This document shows, piece after piece, positions 8,592 to 17,127 of a DNA stretch of 64,000 nt. How positions within the stretch are numbered: position 1 is the first letter of the stretch; every line of letters starts with the position of its first letter. The notes beneath the pieces were generated by a model that was given only the letters and a program-made list of their open reading frames with translations, was not told where the DNA came from and ran no database searches. A program made the translations under genes and the position numbers. This DNA comes from Paenimyroides tangerinum (lineage in GTDB: Bacteria > Bacteroidota > Bacteroidia > Flavobacteriales > Flavobacteriaceae): the NCBI RefSeq assembly GCF_003865405.1, contig NZ_RQVQ01000008.1, forward strand, positions 17,514 through 81,513, given 5' to 3'.

Positions 8592-8599
8592 CATCTTTG
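8592..8599 (+). promoter_or_regulatory. Candidate -7 element for the beta-helix-like lipoprotein
   Basis: CATCTTTG, 7 of 8 match to TAnnTTTG, 38 nt before the ATG. Upstream at 8512 and 8523 two weak heptamers (TAACAAT, TTACACA) sit 11 bp apart and recall the receptor's PHO-like array, but they are about 60 nt from the -7 box, so a shared regulator is only possible. Confidence 0.3.
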
Positions 8600-8637
8600 T
8601 ATCACACAACACAATAAAATATTTAAACAAAAAAACA

Positions 8638-9810
8638 ATGAAAAAATCAATCAGAAACGCATTCGGACTTTTATTATTAATGTCAGCAGTAACATTTGTA
8701 AGCTGTAGTAGTGATGACAATTCGTCAGACAACAATCAAGAACAACCTGGAACAGGATCAGAATTTGTTGCAAATCCACAAGATTTCAAAGGAAATATCA
8801 AATCTGGAAAAGTAACATTAGATGCAACAAAAACATATAATTTAACGGGAGCAATCACCATTGAAAACGGAGCTACATTAGTAATTCCAGCAGGAACAAA
8901 AATCGTAGGAACAGGTGGAACTTCATCATACATCGCAGTTGCTCAAGGAGGAAAAATCGAAGTTAACGGAACAGCTACAAATCCAGTAGTTATGACAAGT
9001 TCTAATACAACTCCAGGAAGTTGGGGAGGTTTAGTAATTTGTGGAAAAGCACCAATTAACAAAGCAATTCCATCACAAGCAGAAGTAACAGGATTGGCTT
9101 ATGGCGGAAATGATGCAAATGACAATTCAGGTTCAATTAAATATTTACGAATTGAATATGCTGGAGCTAATTTTAGTTCAGAAAAAGAATTTAATGGACT
9201 TTCTTTATTCGGAGTTGGTAAAGGTACAAAAATAGAATACGTTCAGATTTTCAATTGTTCTGATGATGGAATTGAATTTTTTGGAGGAACGGTTGATACA
9301 AAATACATCGTTTCGACAGGAAGTGAAGATGATTCATTTGACTGGACAGAAGGATGGAACGGAACAAATGAATATTGGTTTGGACAACAAAGAGCTGACA
9401 TCGGAAATCGCGGAGTTGAAGCTGACAATAATTCAAGTAATCATACAGCTACACCAATTTCAAATCCAGTAATTTCTAATGTAACTTTAATTGGAAGAGG
9501 TGAAGGAAGTGAGCCAGATGCATTCAAATTAAGAGTTGGAACTTTAGCTACAATTAACAATGTTGTTTTAAAAGATTTCTCTGTAGGATTTAACGTAGAA
9601 CATGACGAATCGATCGCAGGAATTGAAAACGGAACTTTAAAGATTACAAACGTAAAGTTTGAAAACATTGCAACAAAATCAAAAGGTAAAAACACAGCAG
9701 GAACTTCTGTAGATGTTTCTGGAGTTTATACCGAAAGTGCTTCAGCAACAGGAGCAGGAAACGGATCTTCATTACCAACTTGGGCACAAGGTTGGACTGT
9801 AGGTTTATAA
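8638..9810 (+). CDS. Lipoprotein of right-handed beta-helix character, receptor partner
   Basis: 390 residues. Type II signal peptide with lipobox VSCS (Cys near residue 23), then an Asp/Ser/Asn-rich linker. The body is rich in Gly/Asn/Ile and has repeated strand-turn units (GATLVIPAGTKIVG, LRIEYAGANF, VQIFNCSDDGIEFFGG) typical of parallel beta-helix surfaces; the DDGIEFFGGTVD and GSEDDSFDWTEGW segments are rich in acidic and aromatic residues and could bind ligand or metal. It follows the TonB receptor in the same direction but behind a terminator. Some databases label relatives 'multidrug transporter', which the sequence does not support. Probable role: surface-exposed or periplasm-facing partner in Pho-regulated uptake. 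Confidence 0.75.
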   Translation: MKKSIRNAFGLLLLMSAVTFVSCSSDDNSSDNNQEQPGTGSEFVANPQDFKGNIKSGKVTLDATKTYNLTGAITIENGATLVIPAGTKIVGTGGTSSYIAVAQGGKIEVNGTATNPVVMTSSNTTPGSWGGLVICGKAPINKAIPSQAEVTGLAYGGNDANDNSGSIKYLRIEYAGANFSSEKEFNGLSLFGVGKGTKIEYVQIFNCSDDGIEFFGGTVDTKYIVSTGSEDDSFDWTEGWNGTNEYWFGQQRADIGNRGVEADNNSSNHTATPISNPVISNVTLIGRGEGSEPDAFKLRVGTLATINNVVLKDFSVGFNVEHDESIAGIENGTLKITNVKFENIATKSKGKNTAGTSVDVSGVYTESASATGAGNGSSLPTWAQGWTVGL

Positions 9811-9834
9811 CATAGTTATATTTATTTTTCATTT

Positions 9835-9867
9835 AACTCGCTAATTTTCTTAGCGAGTTATTTTTTT
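9835..9867 (+). terminator. Rho-independent terminator after the lipoprotein
   Basis: Perfect 10-bp stem AACTCGCTAA / TTAGCGAGTT with a 5-nt loop, then A and seven T. Confidence 0.85.
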
Positions 9868-9917
9868 GGTATGTTTTTTGAAAAATAATTATTATATTTA
9901 TATCGAAAATTTCAACT

Positions 9918-10256
9918 ATGAAACAAAAATACATCCTATATATACTTTTTTCTTTATTCATTTCTGTAAGCGGAATCGCACAAGAAAAAAAGAATACCTC
10001 CACAAAAACTGACGGTATTGAAGGTTTACAGATTTTTCCAAATCCTGTAACTAATGGTCGAATTTATATTTCAACAGATCAAAACTCGAATTCAAGAGAA
10101 GTAGAAATATATGATATGTTAGGTAAAAAAGTCTATGAAGTTACACTTTACGGTAATAACAAAGAAATTAATATCAGCAATCTAAATCCTGGTATTTATT
10201 TAATTAAGGTTAAAGAGAACAACACAAGCGCTACTCGTAAATTAGTTATTAAATAA
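9918..10256 (+). CDS. Minimal T9SS-secreted protein (signal peptide plus type A sorting domain)
   Basis: 112 residues. Sec signal peptide to about residue 21 (SGIAQ), a short Lys/Thr linker, then from about residue 35 a complete type A C-terminal sorting domain: LQIFPNPV start, IYDMLGKKV centre, GIYLIKV and terminal RKLVIK. There is no cargo domain between signal and sorting tail. The type IX system would carry it across the outer membrane and cut the tail, leaving almost nothing. The family is seen in other flavobacteria from memory; function unknown. Confidence 0.85.
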   Translation: MKQKYILYILFSLFISVSGIAQEKKNTSTKTDGIEGLQIFPNPVTNGRIYISTDQNSNSREVEIYDMLGKKVYEVTLYGNNKEINISNLNPGIYLIKVKENNTSATRKLVIK

Positions 10257-10362
10257 TTACTGAATTCTTATTGACAAGAACATCATAGGAAGTTTGATTT
10301 CATTAATAACAATTACTTAACATTATTTTATATTAAATTTATGTCATTTAAAAAAAATAAAT

Positions 10363-10370
10363 TATTTTTG
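10363..10370 (+). promoter_or_regulatory. Bacteroidota -7 element
   Basis: TATTTTTG, full match to TAnnTTTG, 27 nt before the ATG at 10398. Confidence 0.5.
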
Positions 10371-10397
10371 TATAATAAAATTTAAATCAAATTGATC

Positions 10398-11255
10398 ATG
10401 AAAAAAATCTACTCTTTAGTTGCAGTTTTAGCTGCTACATTAACGGCAAATGCACAATCAGAAATCATTACTCAATGGAATTTTGATGCAACAGATTACA
10501 CATTAGCTGTTAACCCTACAACTGGAACAGGAACTTTTAGCATTATTGGTGGTGTTGAAGTTAATTTAACTTCAGGTGCAATGCCAGAAGGCTTTAATGC
10601 TCAAGGAAAAGCATATAGTATTAAAACCTTTCCTGCTCAAGGTGAAAACAGCGGAACAGCAGGTTATCAATTTTCATTAAGCACAAGTGGTTATGAAAAC
10701 TTAACACTTACATTTGACCCTAGATCTTCAAATACAGGATCAAAATGGATGCAATATGAAATGTCTACAGACGGAACAACTTGGACAATTTTAGGTAATA
10801 ACAATGGAGCTTTAGCAAACAATTTCAATAATCCAGTTTCTTTAACTTTACCTGCAACGGCTAACAACCAAGGTACAGTAACATTCAAATTAGTTTCTAT
10901 TTTCGCTCCTGAAACACAAGCATACGCCCCTGTTGGAACATCATATGGTGTAGGTGGAGCATGGAGAATTGACAATTTAACAATTAGTGGAGAAGAAATT
11001 GACGACACTGCTTCAATCGTTGAGAACAACATCGAAGGTTTAAAAGTATATCCTAACCCAGCTTCAGATTTAGTAAACATCGTTTCTAACGAAATGGGGA
11101 CTAAAACGATTGCTATCTATGATATGTTAGGTAAAAAAGTTTTAGAAACTTCTACTGAAGAAACAGTAAACGTTTCTACTTTAACTTCTGGAGTTTACAT
11201 CATGAACATTACTCAAGATGGTAAAAAAGCTTCTAGAAAATTAGTTATCAAATAA
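10398..11255 (+). CDS. T9SS type A sorting domain-containing secreted protein
   Basis: 285 residues. Signal peptide MKKIYSLVAVLAATLTANAQ. Residues about 22-195 form a beta-rich domain rich in Thr/Gly/Asn (LTFDPRSSNTGSKWMQYEMS) of the sort seen in carbohydrate-binding or jelly-roll modules of secreted flavobacterial proteins; no catalytic motif seen. The C-terminal sorting domain starts at LKVYPNPASD and ends RKLVIK, closely resembling the tail of the preceding small protein. I use ATG 10398; an in-frame TTG two codons earlier is unlikely given the signal peptide. Confidence 0.85.
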   Translation: MKKIYSLVAVLAATLTANAQSEIITQWNFDATDYTLAVNPTTGTGTFSIIGGVEVNLTSGAMPEGFNAQGKAYSIKTFPAQGENSGTAGYQFSLSTSGYENLTLTFDPRSSNTGSKWMQYEMSTDGTTWTILGNNNGALANNFNNPVSLTLPATANNQGTVTFKLVSIFAPETQAYAPVGTSYGVGGAWRIDNLTISGEEIDDTASIVENNIEGLKVYPNPASDLVNIVSNEMGTKTIAIYDMLGKKVLETSTEETVNVSTLTSGVYIMNITQDGKKASRKLVIK

Positions 11256-11273
11256 TTAAATTTATCATAACTT

Positions 11274-11305
11274 AAAAAGCATCAACAATTGTTGATGCTT
11301 TTTTT
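11274..11305 (+). terminator. Rho-independent terminator
   Basis: Perfect palindrome AAAAAGCATCAAC-AATT-GTTGATGCTTTTT with extra T. Its right arm also contains the -33 region of the next promoter. Confidence 0.85.
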
Positions 11306-11318
11306 ATTTGTACTTTTG
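11289..11318 (+). promoter_or_regulatory. Predicted promoter of the LuxE-like gene
   Basis: TTG at 11289-11291, 19-nt spacer, TACTTTTG at 11311-11318 (full match). Transcription would begin near 11325, which excludes start codons before that point and supports GTG 11335. Confidence 0.5.
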
Positions 11319-11334
11319 TAAAAAATTCAACATC

Positions 11335-12318
11335 GTGTTTACAGCCGAAGATATCATATCTATACATACAACAAAAGAATTTCATAGAACAGCCATGAAA
11401 ATCTTTCGTTATCAATTTGAACATAACGAAGTTTACCAAAAATATTGTTTGCTTCTTCAGAAAGACCCTTCAAATGTGAAGCATTTAAACGAAATCCCTT
11501 TCTTACCTATCGAATTCTTTAAATCAAAAGAAATTCTTAGTTCAAACGAATCTATTCAAGAAACATTTACAAGCAGTGGAACAACAGGATCCGCAGCATC
11601 TAAACATTATGTAACTGATTTATCTTTTTACGAATATAGTTTCAGAAATGGCTTTTCTAAATTTTATGGAAACATTGAAGACTATGCTGTTTTAGCACTT
11701 TTGCCATCTTATTTAGAACGAGATGGGTCTTCATTAATTTACATGGTAAACGATTTAATTGAAGGATCAAATCATCCTGACAGCGGTTTCTATTTAAACG
11801 ATTACGAAGCTTTAGCTCAGAAATTAATCGAGTTAGATTCAGACGGACAAAATGTAATTTTAATTGGTGTTACTTATGCCCTACTTGATTTAATTGAATT
11901 ACAAAAATTCAATTTAAAGAACACCATAATTATGGAAACTGGCGGAATGAAAGGCAAACGTAAAGAAATAATTCGTGAAGAACTACATCAAATTTTGAGC
12001 GAAGGATTTGGAGTTCCAAAAATTCATTCAGAATATGGTATGACCGAATTACTTTCACAAGCATATTCATTAGGAGACGGCATTTTTGAATGTCCACCTT
12101 GGATGGATATTTTAATTCGCGATACCGAAGATCCATTAACGATTCTTGAAGATGAAAGAACAGGTGGAATTAACGTTATTGATTTAGCTAATTTTAATTC
12201 ATGTTCATTTATTGCAACACAAGATTTAGGTAAAAAATATTCAGATTTTAGCTTTGAAGTTTTGGGACGCTTTGACAGTTCCGATATTCGTGGTTGCAAT
12301 CTATTAGTTTTAGAATAA
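11335..12318 (+). CDS. LuxE/PaaK-like acyl-protein synthetase family protein
   Basis: About 327 residues from GTG 11335. It has the adenylate-forming signature TSSGTTGSAASKH near residue 82, and a C-terminal region with HSEYGMTELLSQAYS and a conserved acidic ILEDERTGGINVIDLAN stretch, as in the LuxE branch that activates fatty acids or other acyl groups as acyl-AMP. Flavobacteria keep one copy without a lux operon, annotated simply as acyltransferase; the substrate is unknown. The open frame extends upstream to 11308, but that would place the start before the promoter's -7 box, so the GTG is preferred. Convergent with tyrS. Confidence 0.8.
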   Translation: MFTAEDIISIHTTKEFHRTAMKIFRYQFEHNEVYQKYCLLLQKDPSNVKHLNEIPFLPIEFFKSKEILSSNESIQETFTSSGTTGSAASKHYVTDLSFYEYSFRNGFSKFYGNIEDYAVLALLPSYLERDGSSLIYMVNDLIEGSNHPDSGFYLNDYEALAQKLIELDSDGQNVILIGVTYALLDLIELQKFNLKNTIIMETGGMKGKRKEIIREELHQILSEGFGVPKIHSEYGMTELLSQAYSLGDGIFECPPWMDILIRDTEDPLTILEDERTGGINVIDLANFNSCSFIATQDLGKKYSDFSFEVLGRFDSSDIRGCNLLVLE

Positions 12319-12321
12319 AAC

Positions 12322-12354
12322 AAAAAAAGAGTTTCAATTGAAACTCTTTTTTTT
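12322..12354. terminator. Bidirectional terminator between the LuxE-like gene and tyrS
   Basis: Long perfect palindrome centred at 12337 (GAGTTTCAA / TTGAAACTC) flanked by A7 and T9, serving both convergent genes. Confidence 0.85.
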
Positions 12355-12360
12355 TATAAA

Positions 12361-13653
12361 TTAAACGAAACGTAATACAAAATAGTTTTTCTTTCCTTTT
12401 TGTAATAAAACAAATTCATTATTAATTAAATCGTTTGTTGTTAAAGTAAATCCTTCTTGAACTTTTTCACGGTTTACAGAAATTGAATTTTCTGTTAATG
12501 AACGACGCGCTTCTCCGTTTGATTTCATAAAGCCTGATTTTTCATTTAAAACCGTAACAATATCCAAACCGGCTTCCAAATCTGCTTTTGTAATTTCAGC
12601 TTGAGGAACTCCATCAAACACATCTAAAAACGTTTTAGAATCTAATTGTTTTAAATCATCAGTCGATGCATTTCCGAATAAAATTCCTGAAGCTTTAACA
12701 GCGTTTTCGAAATCTTCACGAGAATGAACCATAACCGTAATTTCTTCAGCTAATTTCTTTTGTAAAGCACGTAAATGTGGAGCTTCTTGATGTTCAATAG
12801 TTAACTTTTCGATTTCTTCTTTAGATAAGAATGTAAAAATCTTAATGTATTTCTCTGCATCAACATCTGAAGTATTTAACCAATATTGGTAGAATTTGTA
12901 TGGAGAAGTTCTTTCTGCATCTAACCAAATGTTACCACCTTCCGATTTTCCGAATTTTGTACCGTCAGCTTTTGTAATTAATGGACAAGTTAAAGCAAAT
13001 GCTTTACCAGATTCCATTCTACGAACTAATTCAGTTCCGGTAGTAATATTACCCCATTGATCTGAACCTCCCATTTGTAAAGTACACGATTTATCTTTAT
13101 ATAAATGTAAGAAATCGTAACCTTGAATTAGTTGGTATGTAAATTCTGTAAACGACATTCCGTCCTGTGCTTCACCGTTTAAACGTTTTTTCACAGAATC
13201 TTTTGCCATCATATAATTTACTGTTATATGTTTTCCGACAGTTCTAATAAATTCTAAGAATGAAAATTCTTTCATCCAATCGTAGTTATTTACAAGTTCA
13301 GCAGCATTTTGTACATCAGACTCAAAATCTAAGAAACGAGACAATTGTTCTTTAATCGCATTTTGATTGTGACGTAAAGCAGCTTCGTCTAACAAATTAC
13401 GCTCTGTTGATTTCCCTGATGGATCACCAATCATACCAGTTGCCCCACCAATTAACGCTAAAGGTTTGTGCCCAGCGATCTGAAAATGTTTTAATAACAT
13501 CACACCTACTAAGTGTCCAATATGCAATGAATCCGCTGTTGGGTCAATTCCCACATACGCAACACGCATCTGCTCCATCAAATGTTCTTCTGTGCCTGGC
13601 ATTACGTCGTGGAGCATACCTCTCCAAGTCACTTCTTCAATAAAATTTTTCAT
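12361..13653 (-). CDS. tyrS: Tyrosyl-tRNA synthetase
   Basis: 430 residues. Attaches tyrosine to tRNA-Tyr. Class I signature HIGH in [14 protein letters not shown] near residue 45, KMSKS-type loop as KFGKS, and a C-terminal S4 RNA-binding domain ([14 protein letters not shown] onwards). I start at ATG 13651-13653 ([12 protein letters not shown]), the conserved N-terminus; the open frame reaches 13698 but includes the -7 promoter box. Confidence 0.95.
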   Translation of the reverse strand: MKNFIEEVTWRGMLHDVMPGTEEHLMEQMRVAYVGIDPTADSLHIGHLVGVMLLKHFQIAGHKPLALIGGATGMIGDPSGKSTERNLLDEAALRHNQNAIKEQLSRFLDFESDVQNAAELVNNYDWMKEFSFLEFIRTVGKHITVNYMMAKDSVKKRLNGEAQDGMSFTEFTYQLIQGYDFLHLYKDKSCTLQMGGSDQWGNITTGTELVRRMESGKAFALTCPLITKADGTKFGKSEGGNIWLDAERTSPYKFYQYWLNTSDVDAEKYIKIFTFLSKEEIEKLTIEHQEAPHLRALQKKLAEEITVMVHSREDFENAVKASGILFGNASTDDLKQLDSKTFLDVFDGVPQAEITKADLEAGLDIVTVLNEKSGFMKSNGEARRSLTENSISVNREKVQEGFTLTTNDLINNEFVLLQKGKKNYFVLRFV

Positions 13654-13671
13654 ATTGTAAATTATTTTATG

Positions 13672-13679
13672 CAAATATA
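13672..13679 (-). promoter_or_regulatory. Bacteroidota -7 element for tyrS
   Basis: TATATTTG on the minus strand, full match, 18 nt before the tyrS ATG. Confidence 0.5.
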
Positions 13680-13750
13680 ACCGAAAATAAAAAAGCATAA
13701 AAAGATTATGTGTATTTTAGGCAAAGAAAAAAAACTTAAAAAGCAACACT

Positions 13751-14359
13751 TTGAAAAACATAAAATACGCAATCTTAATTTCATTCCTTGGTTTAAATTC
13801 TTGTAAAGAACCATTAGCGAACTTTACCGAACCACAACCGAGTGAAAAGAAAAACATCTCACAATTTCCAAAAAAATTTTTAGGAAATTATTCAAATCCG
13901 GAATTGGGTTATAAACTGACTATTGAAAATGAAATGATTATTCGAACTTTTTCAAATACAGATACAGTTTCTTTGAACGAGCTAAACAGTACAGATAAAG
14001 AAAACATAACCATTTTAAACCAACTTTCAGACACACTTTACATTGCAGAGTTTAACATTAAGGATACACTTTTTAGTTTAAAGAATGGTGATGTTTTAAG
14101 AAAATTAAATCAAAATTATTTTCTGAATGTAAAAAACTCAGACGAAAATTGGAATGTTTCAAAAATAAATTTCAAACGAAACTATTTATCTTTAAGCGAA
14201 ATAGCAAATGAATCTGAAATTGAATTATTGAACGAAATCACCAATCAAACAGCGACAGATTCGATTTATCCAAAAACCTATAATCTAAACAAAAAACAGT
14301 TTAAAGAATTTGTAAAGAAAAACGGATTTACTGAAAACGAGATTTACATCAAACAATAA
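13751..14359 (+). CDS. Hypothetical lipoprotein
   Basis: 202 residues from a TTG start. Signal peptide with lipobox LNSC (Cys18). The mature part is polar, Asn/Lys/Glu-rich, mixed alpha-beta, with no recognised domain. It sits alone between divergent tyrS and the plus-strand epimerase gene and probably has its own promoter. Confidence 0.75.
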   Translation: MKNIKYAILISFLGLNSCKEPLANFTEPQPSEKKNISQFPKKFLGNYSNPELGYKLTIENEMIIRTFSNTDTVSLNELNSTDKENITILNQLSDTLYIAEFNIKDTLFSLKNGDVLRKLNQNYFLNVKNSDENWNVSKINFKRNYLSLSEIANESEIELLNEITNQTATDSIYPKTYNLNKKQFKEFVKKNGFTENEIYIKQ

Positions 14360-14395
14360 AATCGTTAAACTCAATTATTTTAAATTCCAAAAATC

Positions 14396-14403
14396 TAAAT
14401 TTG
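14396..14403 (+). promoter_or_regulatory. Bacteroidota -7 element for the epimerase gene
   Basis: TAAATTTG, full match, only 4 nt before the ATG at 14408. The transcript would begin at or almost at the start codon, so it may be leaderless, or the box is coincidental. Confidence 0.4.
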
Positions 14404-14407
14404 CATT

Positions 14408-15406
14408 ATGATATTAGTTACAGGCGGAACCGGTTTAGTTGGCGCACATTTATTATTGCGTTTGGTTGAGAAGAACAATCAAGTTAGAGCTATTTACAGA
14501 AACGAGAAAAACATTTACAAAACAGAAAACTTATTCAAACTGATGAATAAGTTAGATTTGTTTTCTCAAATTGAATGGCTTGAAGCTGATATAAATGACA
14601 TCCCTGCATTAGAAGAAGCTTTTATTGATATCAAAGAAGTTTATCATTGTGCAGCAATGGTAACTTTCACAAGCTCTGAAAACGAGAAAATGCAAAAAAT
14701 CAATATTGAAGGAACTGCAAATATGGTTAATCTTTCTTTGGTTTTTGGTGTTGAAAAATTCTGTCATATCAGTTCAATTGCAACTTTAGATGAAACAATT
14801 ATTGGAACGAATTTAATTGACGAAACCAGCAATTGGAATCCGAATGGAAATCACAGCGATTATGCTATTTCTAAATTTGGCGCTGAGACCGAAGTTTGGC
14901 GTGCTGCACAAGAAGGACTAAATGTGGTTATTGTAAATCCGGGAGTTATTTTTGGAATTGGATTTCCAGATCAAGGTTCAGGAGAAATCATCACAAAAAT
15001 GAAAAGTGGATTTCCTTTTTATACCGATGGAAAAACCGGAATTGTTTCTGTAAATGATCTAGTTAATTGCATGATTGAATTAATGAAAAATAATATTTTT
15101 AATCAACGGTTTATAATCGTTTCAGAAAATATTTCCTACAAAGATCTTTTTGAGAAAATCTGTGAATTATTAAACAAAAAAACAAATTTCTTAGAAGCAA
15201 AAAAATGGATGTTAGCAATTGCATGGCGAATGGATTGGTTGTTAACCGCAATCATTCCAAATAAAAAAAGAAGCCTAACAAGAGATCTTGCCACAGCTTC
15301 TTTTACTAAAGATTTATATAAAAATGATTTGATAAAACAAACCTTGAATTTTGAGTTTGAATCTTCTGATAAATTCCTAAAAGAGATTATTTCAAAATCG
15401 ATTTAA
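14408..15406 (+). CDS. NAD-dependent epimerase/dehydratase family protein (extended SDR)
   Basis: 332 residues. Rossmann motif TGGTGLVGAHLL at the N-terminus, NAD-binding GxxGxxG type, catalytic YAISKFGAE (Tyr-x3-Lys) near residue 156, and HCAAMVTF as in dihydroflavonol-reductase-like SDRs. Substrate unknown. Its 3' end overlaps convergently with the DUF4296 gene by 20 bases. Confidence 0.85.
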   Translation: MILVTGGTGLVGAHLLLRLVEKNNQVRAIYRNEKNIYKTENLFKLMNKLDLFSQIEWLEADINDIPALEEAFIDIKEVYHCAAMVTFTSSENEKMQKINIEGTANMVNLSLVFGVEKFCHISSIATLDETIIGTNLIDETSNWNPNGNHSDYAISKFGAETEVWRAAQEGLNVVIVNPGVIFGIGFPDQGSGEIITKMKSGFPFYTDGKTGIVSVNDLVNCMIELMKNNIFNQRFIIVSENISYKDLFEKICELLNKKTNFLEAKKWMLAIAWRMDWLLTAIIPNKKRSLTRDLATASFTKDLYKNDLIKQTLNFEFESSDKFLKEIISKSI

Positions 15407-15788
15407 ATTTACTAATCTTAATAATTTGGTTATTGGTAATTGTATCACGAGGATCTTCAGGTAAACCTTCGAAATATTTGATTCTATCTTGCAATCGATT
15501 ATTAATTGAATCATAAATTTCCGCATAGATTTCTGGATGCTGAATGTAATAATTATTCAACTCAACGAAGGACAAACTATCTAAATTATATTTACCTAAA
15601 ACATTCTGAGGTAATACAGTTTTAAAAATTGAATCTTGTGAATAGTTTGAACGTGATGCCGTAAGCAAAGACAATTCAAACATTAAATTTGTCATCTCGT
15701 CTTTTTCCAAAAACTTTTCAGGTTTTTCGATTTTTTTACTGCATCCAAACAATGAAAGTAAAAACAGAAATATAGTTATCTTTTTCAT
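15387..15788 (-). CDS. DUF4296 lipoprotein
   Basis: 133 residues from ATG 15786-15788. Signal peptide MKKITIFLFLLSLFGCS with Cys near 16. The DUF4296 pattern is LEKDEMTNLMFELSLL followed by a helical domain (YNLDSLSFVELNNYYIQHP). It starts one base after the dihydroorotase stop and is the last gene of a three-gene operon with the mannosyltransferase and dihydroorotase genes. Family restricted to Bacteroidota; function unknown. I reject the longer start (15827), which lies inside dihydroorotase and hides the signal peptide. Confidence 0.85.
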   Translation of the reverse strand: MKKITIFLFLLSLFGCSKKIEKPEKFLEKDEMTNLMFELSLLTASRSNYSQDSIFKTVLPQNVLGKYNLDSLSFVELNNYYIQHPEIYAEIYDSINNRLQDRIKYFEGLPEDPRDTITNNQIIKISKFKSILK

Positions 15789-15789
15789 T

Positions 15790-17127
15790 TTATCTATTAA
15801 ATAATAAACGCTGTCCGAATTTTCCATCAGAAATTACGCCGTTTTTCATTGCAAAATTTCCATTTACAATCGTTGAATCAACTTTTGAAGAAAATGTTTT
15901 ACCTTCAAAAGGGGACCATCCACATTTAGCAACTACATTTTCTTTTGTAACTTCCCAAGGATCATTTAAATCAACAATCGCTAAATCTGCAAAATAACCT
16001 TCTTTAATAAAACCACGCTCTTCGATTTTGAAAAGTTTTGCAGGATTATGAGCCATTTTTTCAACCACTTTCTCGATTGAAATTTTACCTTCTTTCACAA
16101 ATTCTAACATCGCAACTAAACTATGCTGAACTAAAGGTCCACCTGATGGAGCTTCTGAATATTTTTTTGATTTCTCTTCAATTGTATGTGGAGCGTGATC
16201 AGTTGCAATTACATCGATACGATCATCAAGTAAAGCTTCCCAAATTTTTTCACGGTCAGAAGCTGATTTTACAGCAGGATTCCATTTGATAAAATTTCCT
16301 TTAGTTAAATAATCTTCATCAGAAAAAGTCAAATGATGCACACAAACTTCTGCAGTAATCATTTTTTCTTCAAGCGGAATATCATTTCTAAACAAATCCG
16401 TTTCGATTCCAGTACTCAAATGAAAAACATGTAAACGAGCTCCCGTTTTTTTAGCTAATTCAATTGCTTTTGAAGAAGATTTATAACAAGCTTCAGCACT
16501 ACGAATTACGGGATGTTGCGTAACCGGAATATCATCACCAAATTGTTCTTTAGCTTTCTCTAAATTTTCACGAATCGTTTGCTCATCTTCACAATGTACA
16601 GCGATCAACATTTTAGTAGAAGAAAAAATCTTTTCTAAAACATCTTGATTATCTACCAACATGTTCCCAGTTGAAGAACCTAAAAACAATTTAATTCCAG
16701 CAACATTTCTTGGATTTGTTTTAAGAACTTCCTCTAAATTATCATTAGTTCCGCCCATCATAAATGAATAATTGGCATGAGAAGTTTGACTTGCAATCGA
16801 ATATTTTTCTTCTAAAATTTCTTGAGTAACCGCATTCGGAACCGTATTTGGTTGTTCGATAAACGATGTTGTTCCTCCAGCAATTGCGGCTCTAGATTCT
16901 GAATTGATATTTCCTTTATGCGTTAAACCAGGTTCTCTAAAATGAACTTGATCATCAATTACTCCAGGAAGAATTACTTTATTTGTTGCATCAAAAACTT
17001 CGCAATCTGCAATCGAATCAATGTTATCCGAAATTTTAGAAATTCGCCCGTTCTCTATTAAAATATCACTTTTAAAAACAGAACCTTCATTAACAATCGT
17101 TCCGTTTTTTATTAAAATTGATTTCAT
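15790..17127 (-). CDS. pyrC: Dihydroorotase (class I)
   Basis: 445 residues. Converts carbamoyl-aspartate to dihydroorotate in pyrimidine synthesis. TIM-barrel amidohydrolase with FREPG motif near residue 65, later metal ligands in HVFHLST and catalytic Asp in ATDHAPHT. The usual metal-binding H-x-H before FREPG reads Q-V-H here, a substitution I remember as common in Bacteroidota relatives, which may therefore form a distinct subclass. Packed one base from the neighbours on both sides. Confidence 0.9.
   Translation of the reverse strand: MKSILIKNGTIVNEGSVFKSDILIENGRISKISDNIDSIADCEVFDATNKVILPGVIDDQVHFREPGLTHKGNINSESRAAIAGGTTSFIEQPNTVPNAVTQEILEEKYSIASQTSHANYSFMMGGTNDNLEEVLKTNPRNVAGIKLFLGSSTGNMLVDNQDVLEKIFSSTKMLIAVHCEDEQTIRENLEKAKEQFGDDIPVTQHPVIRSAEACYKSSSKAIELAKKTGARLHVFHLSTGIETDLFRNDIPLEEKMITAEVCVHHLTFSDEDYLTKGNFIKWNPAVKSASDREKIWEALLDDRIDVIATDHAPHTIEEKSKKYSEAPSGGPLVQHSLVAMLEFVKEGKISIEKVVEKMAHNPAKLFKIEERGFIKEGYFADLAIVDLNDPWEVTKENVVAKCGWSPFEGKTFSSKVDSTIVNGNFAMKNGVISDGKFGQRLLFNR

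Noticed and set aside
10691-11080. 129-codon minus-strand ORF opposite the T9SS protein
   Set aside because: Antisense shadow of a gene with clear signal peptide and sorting domain.
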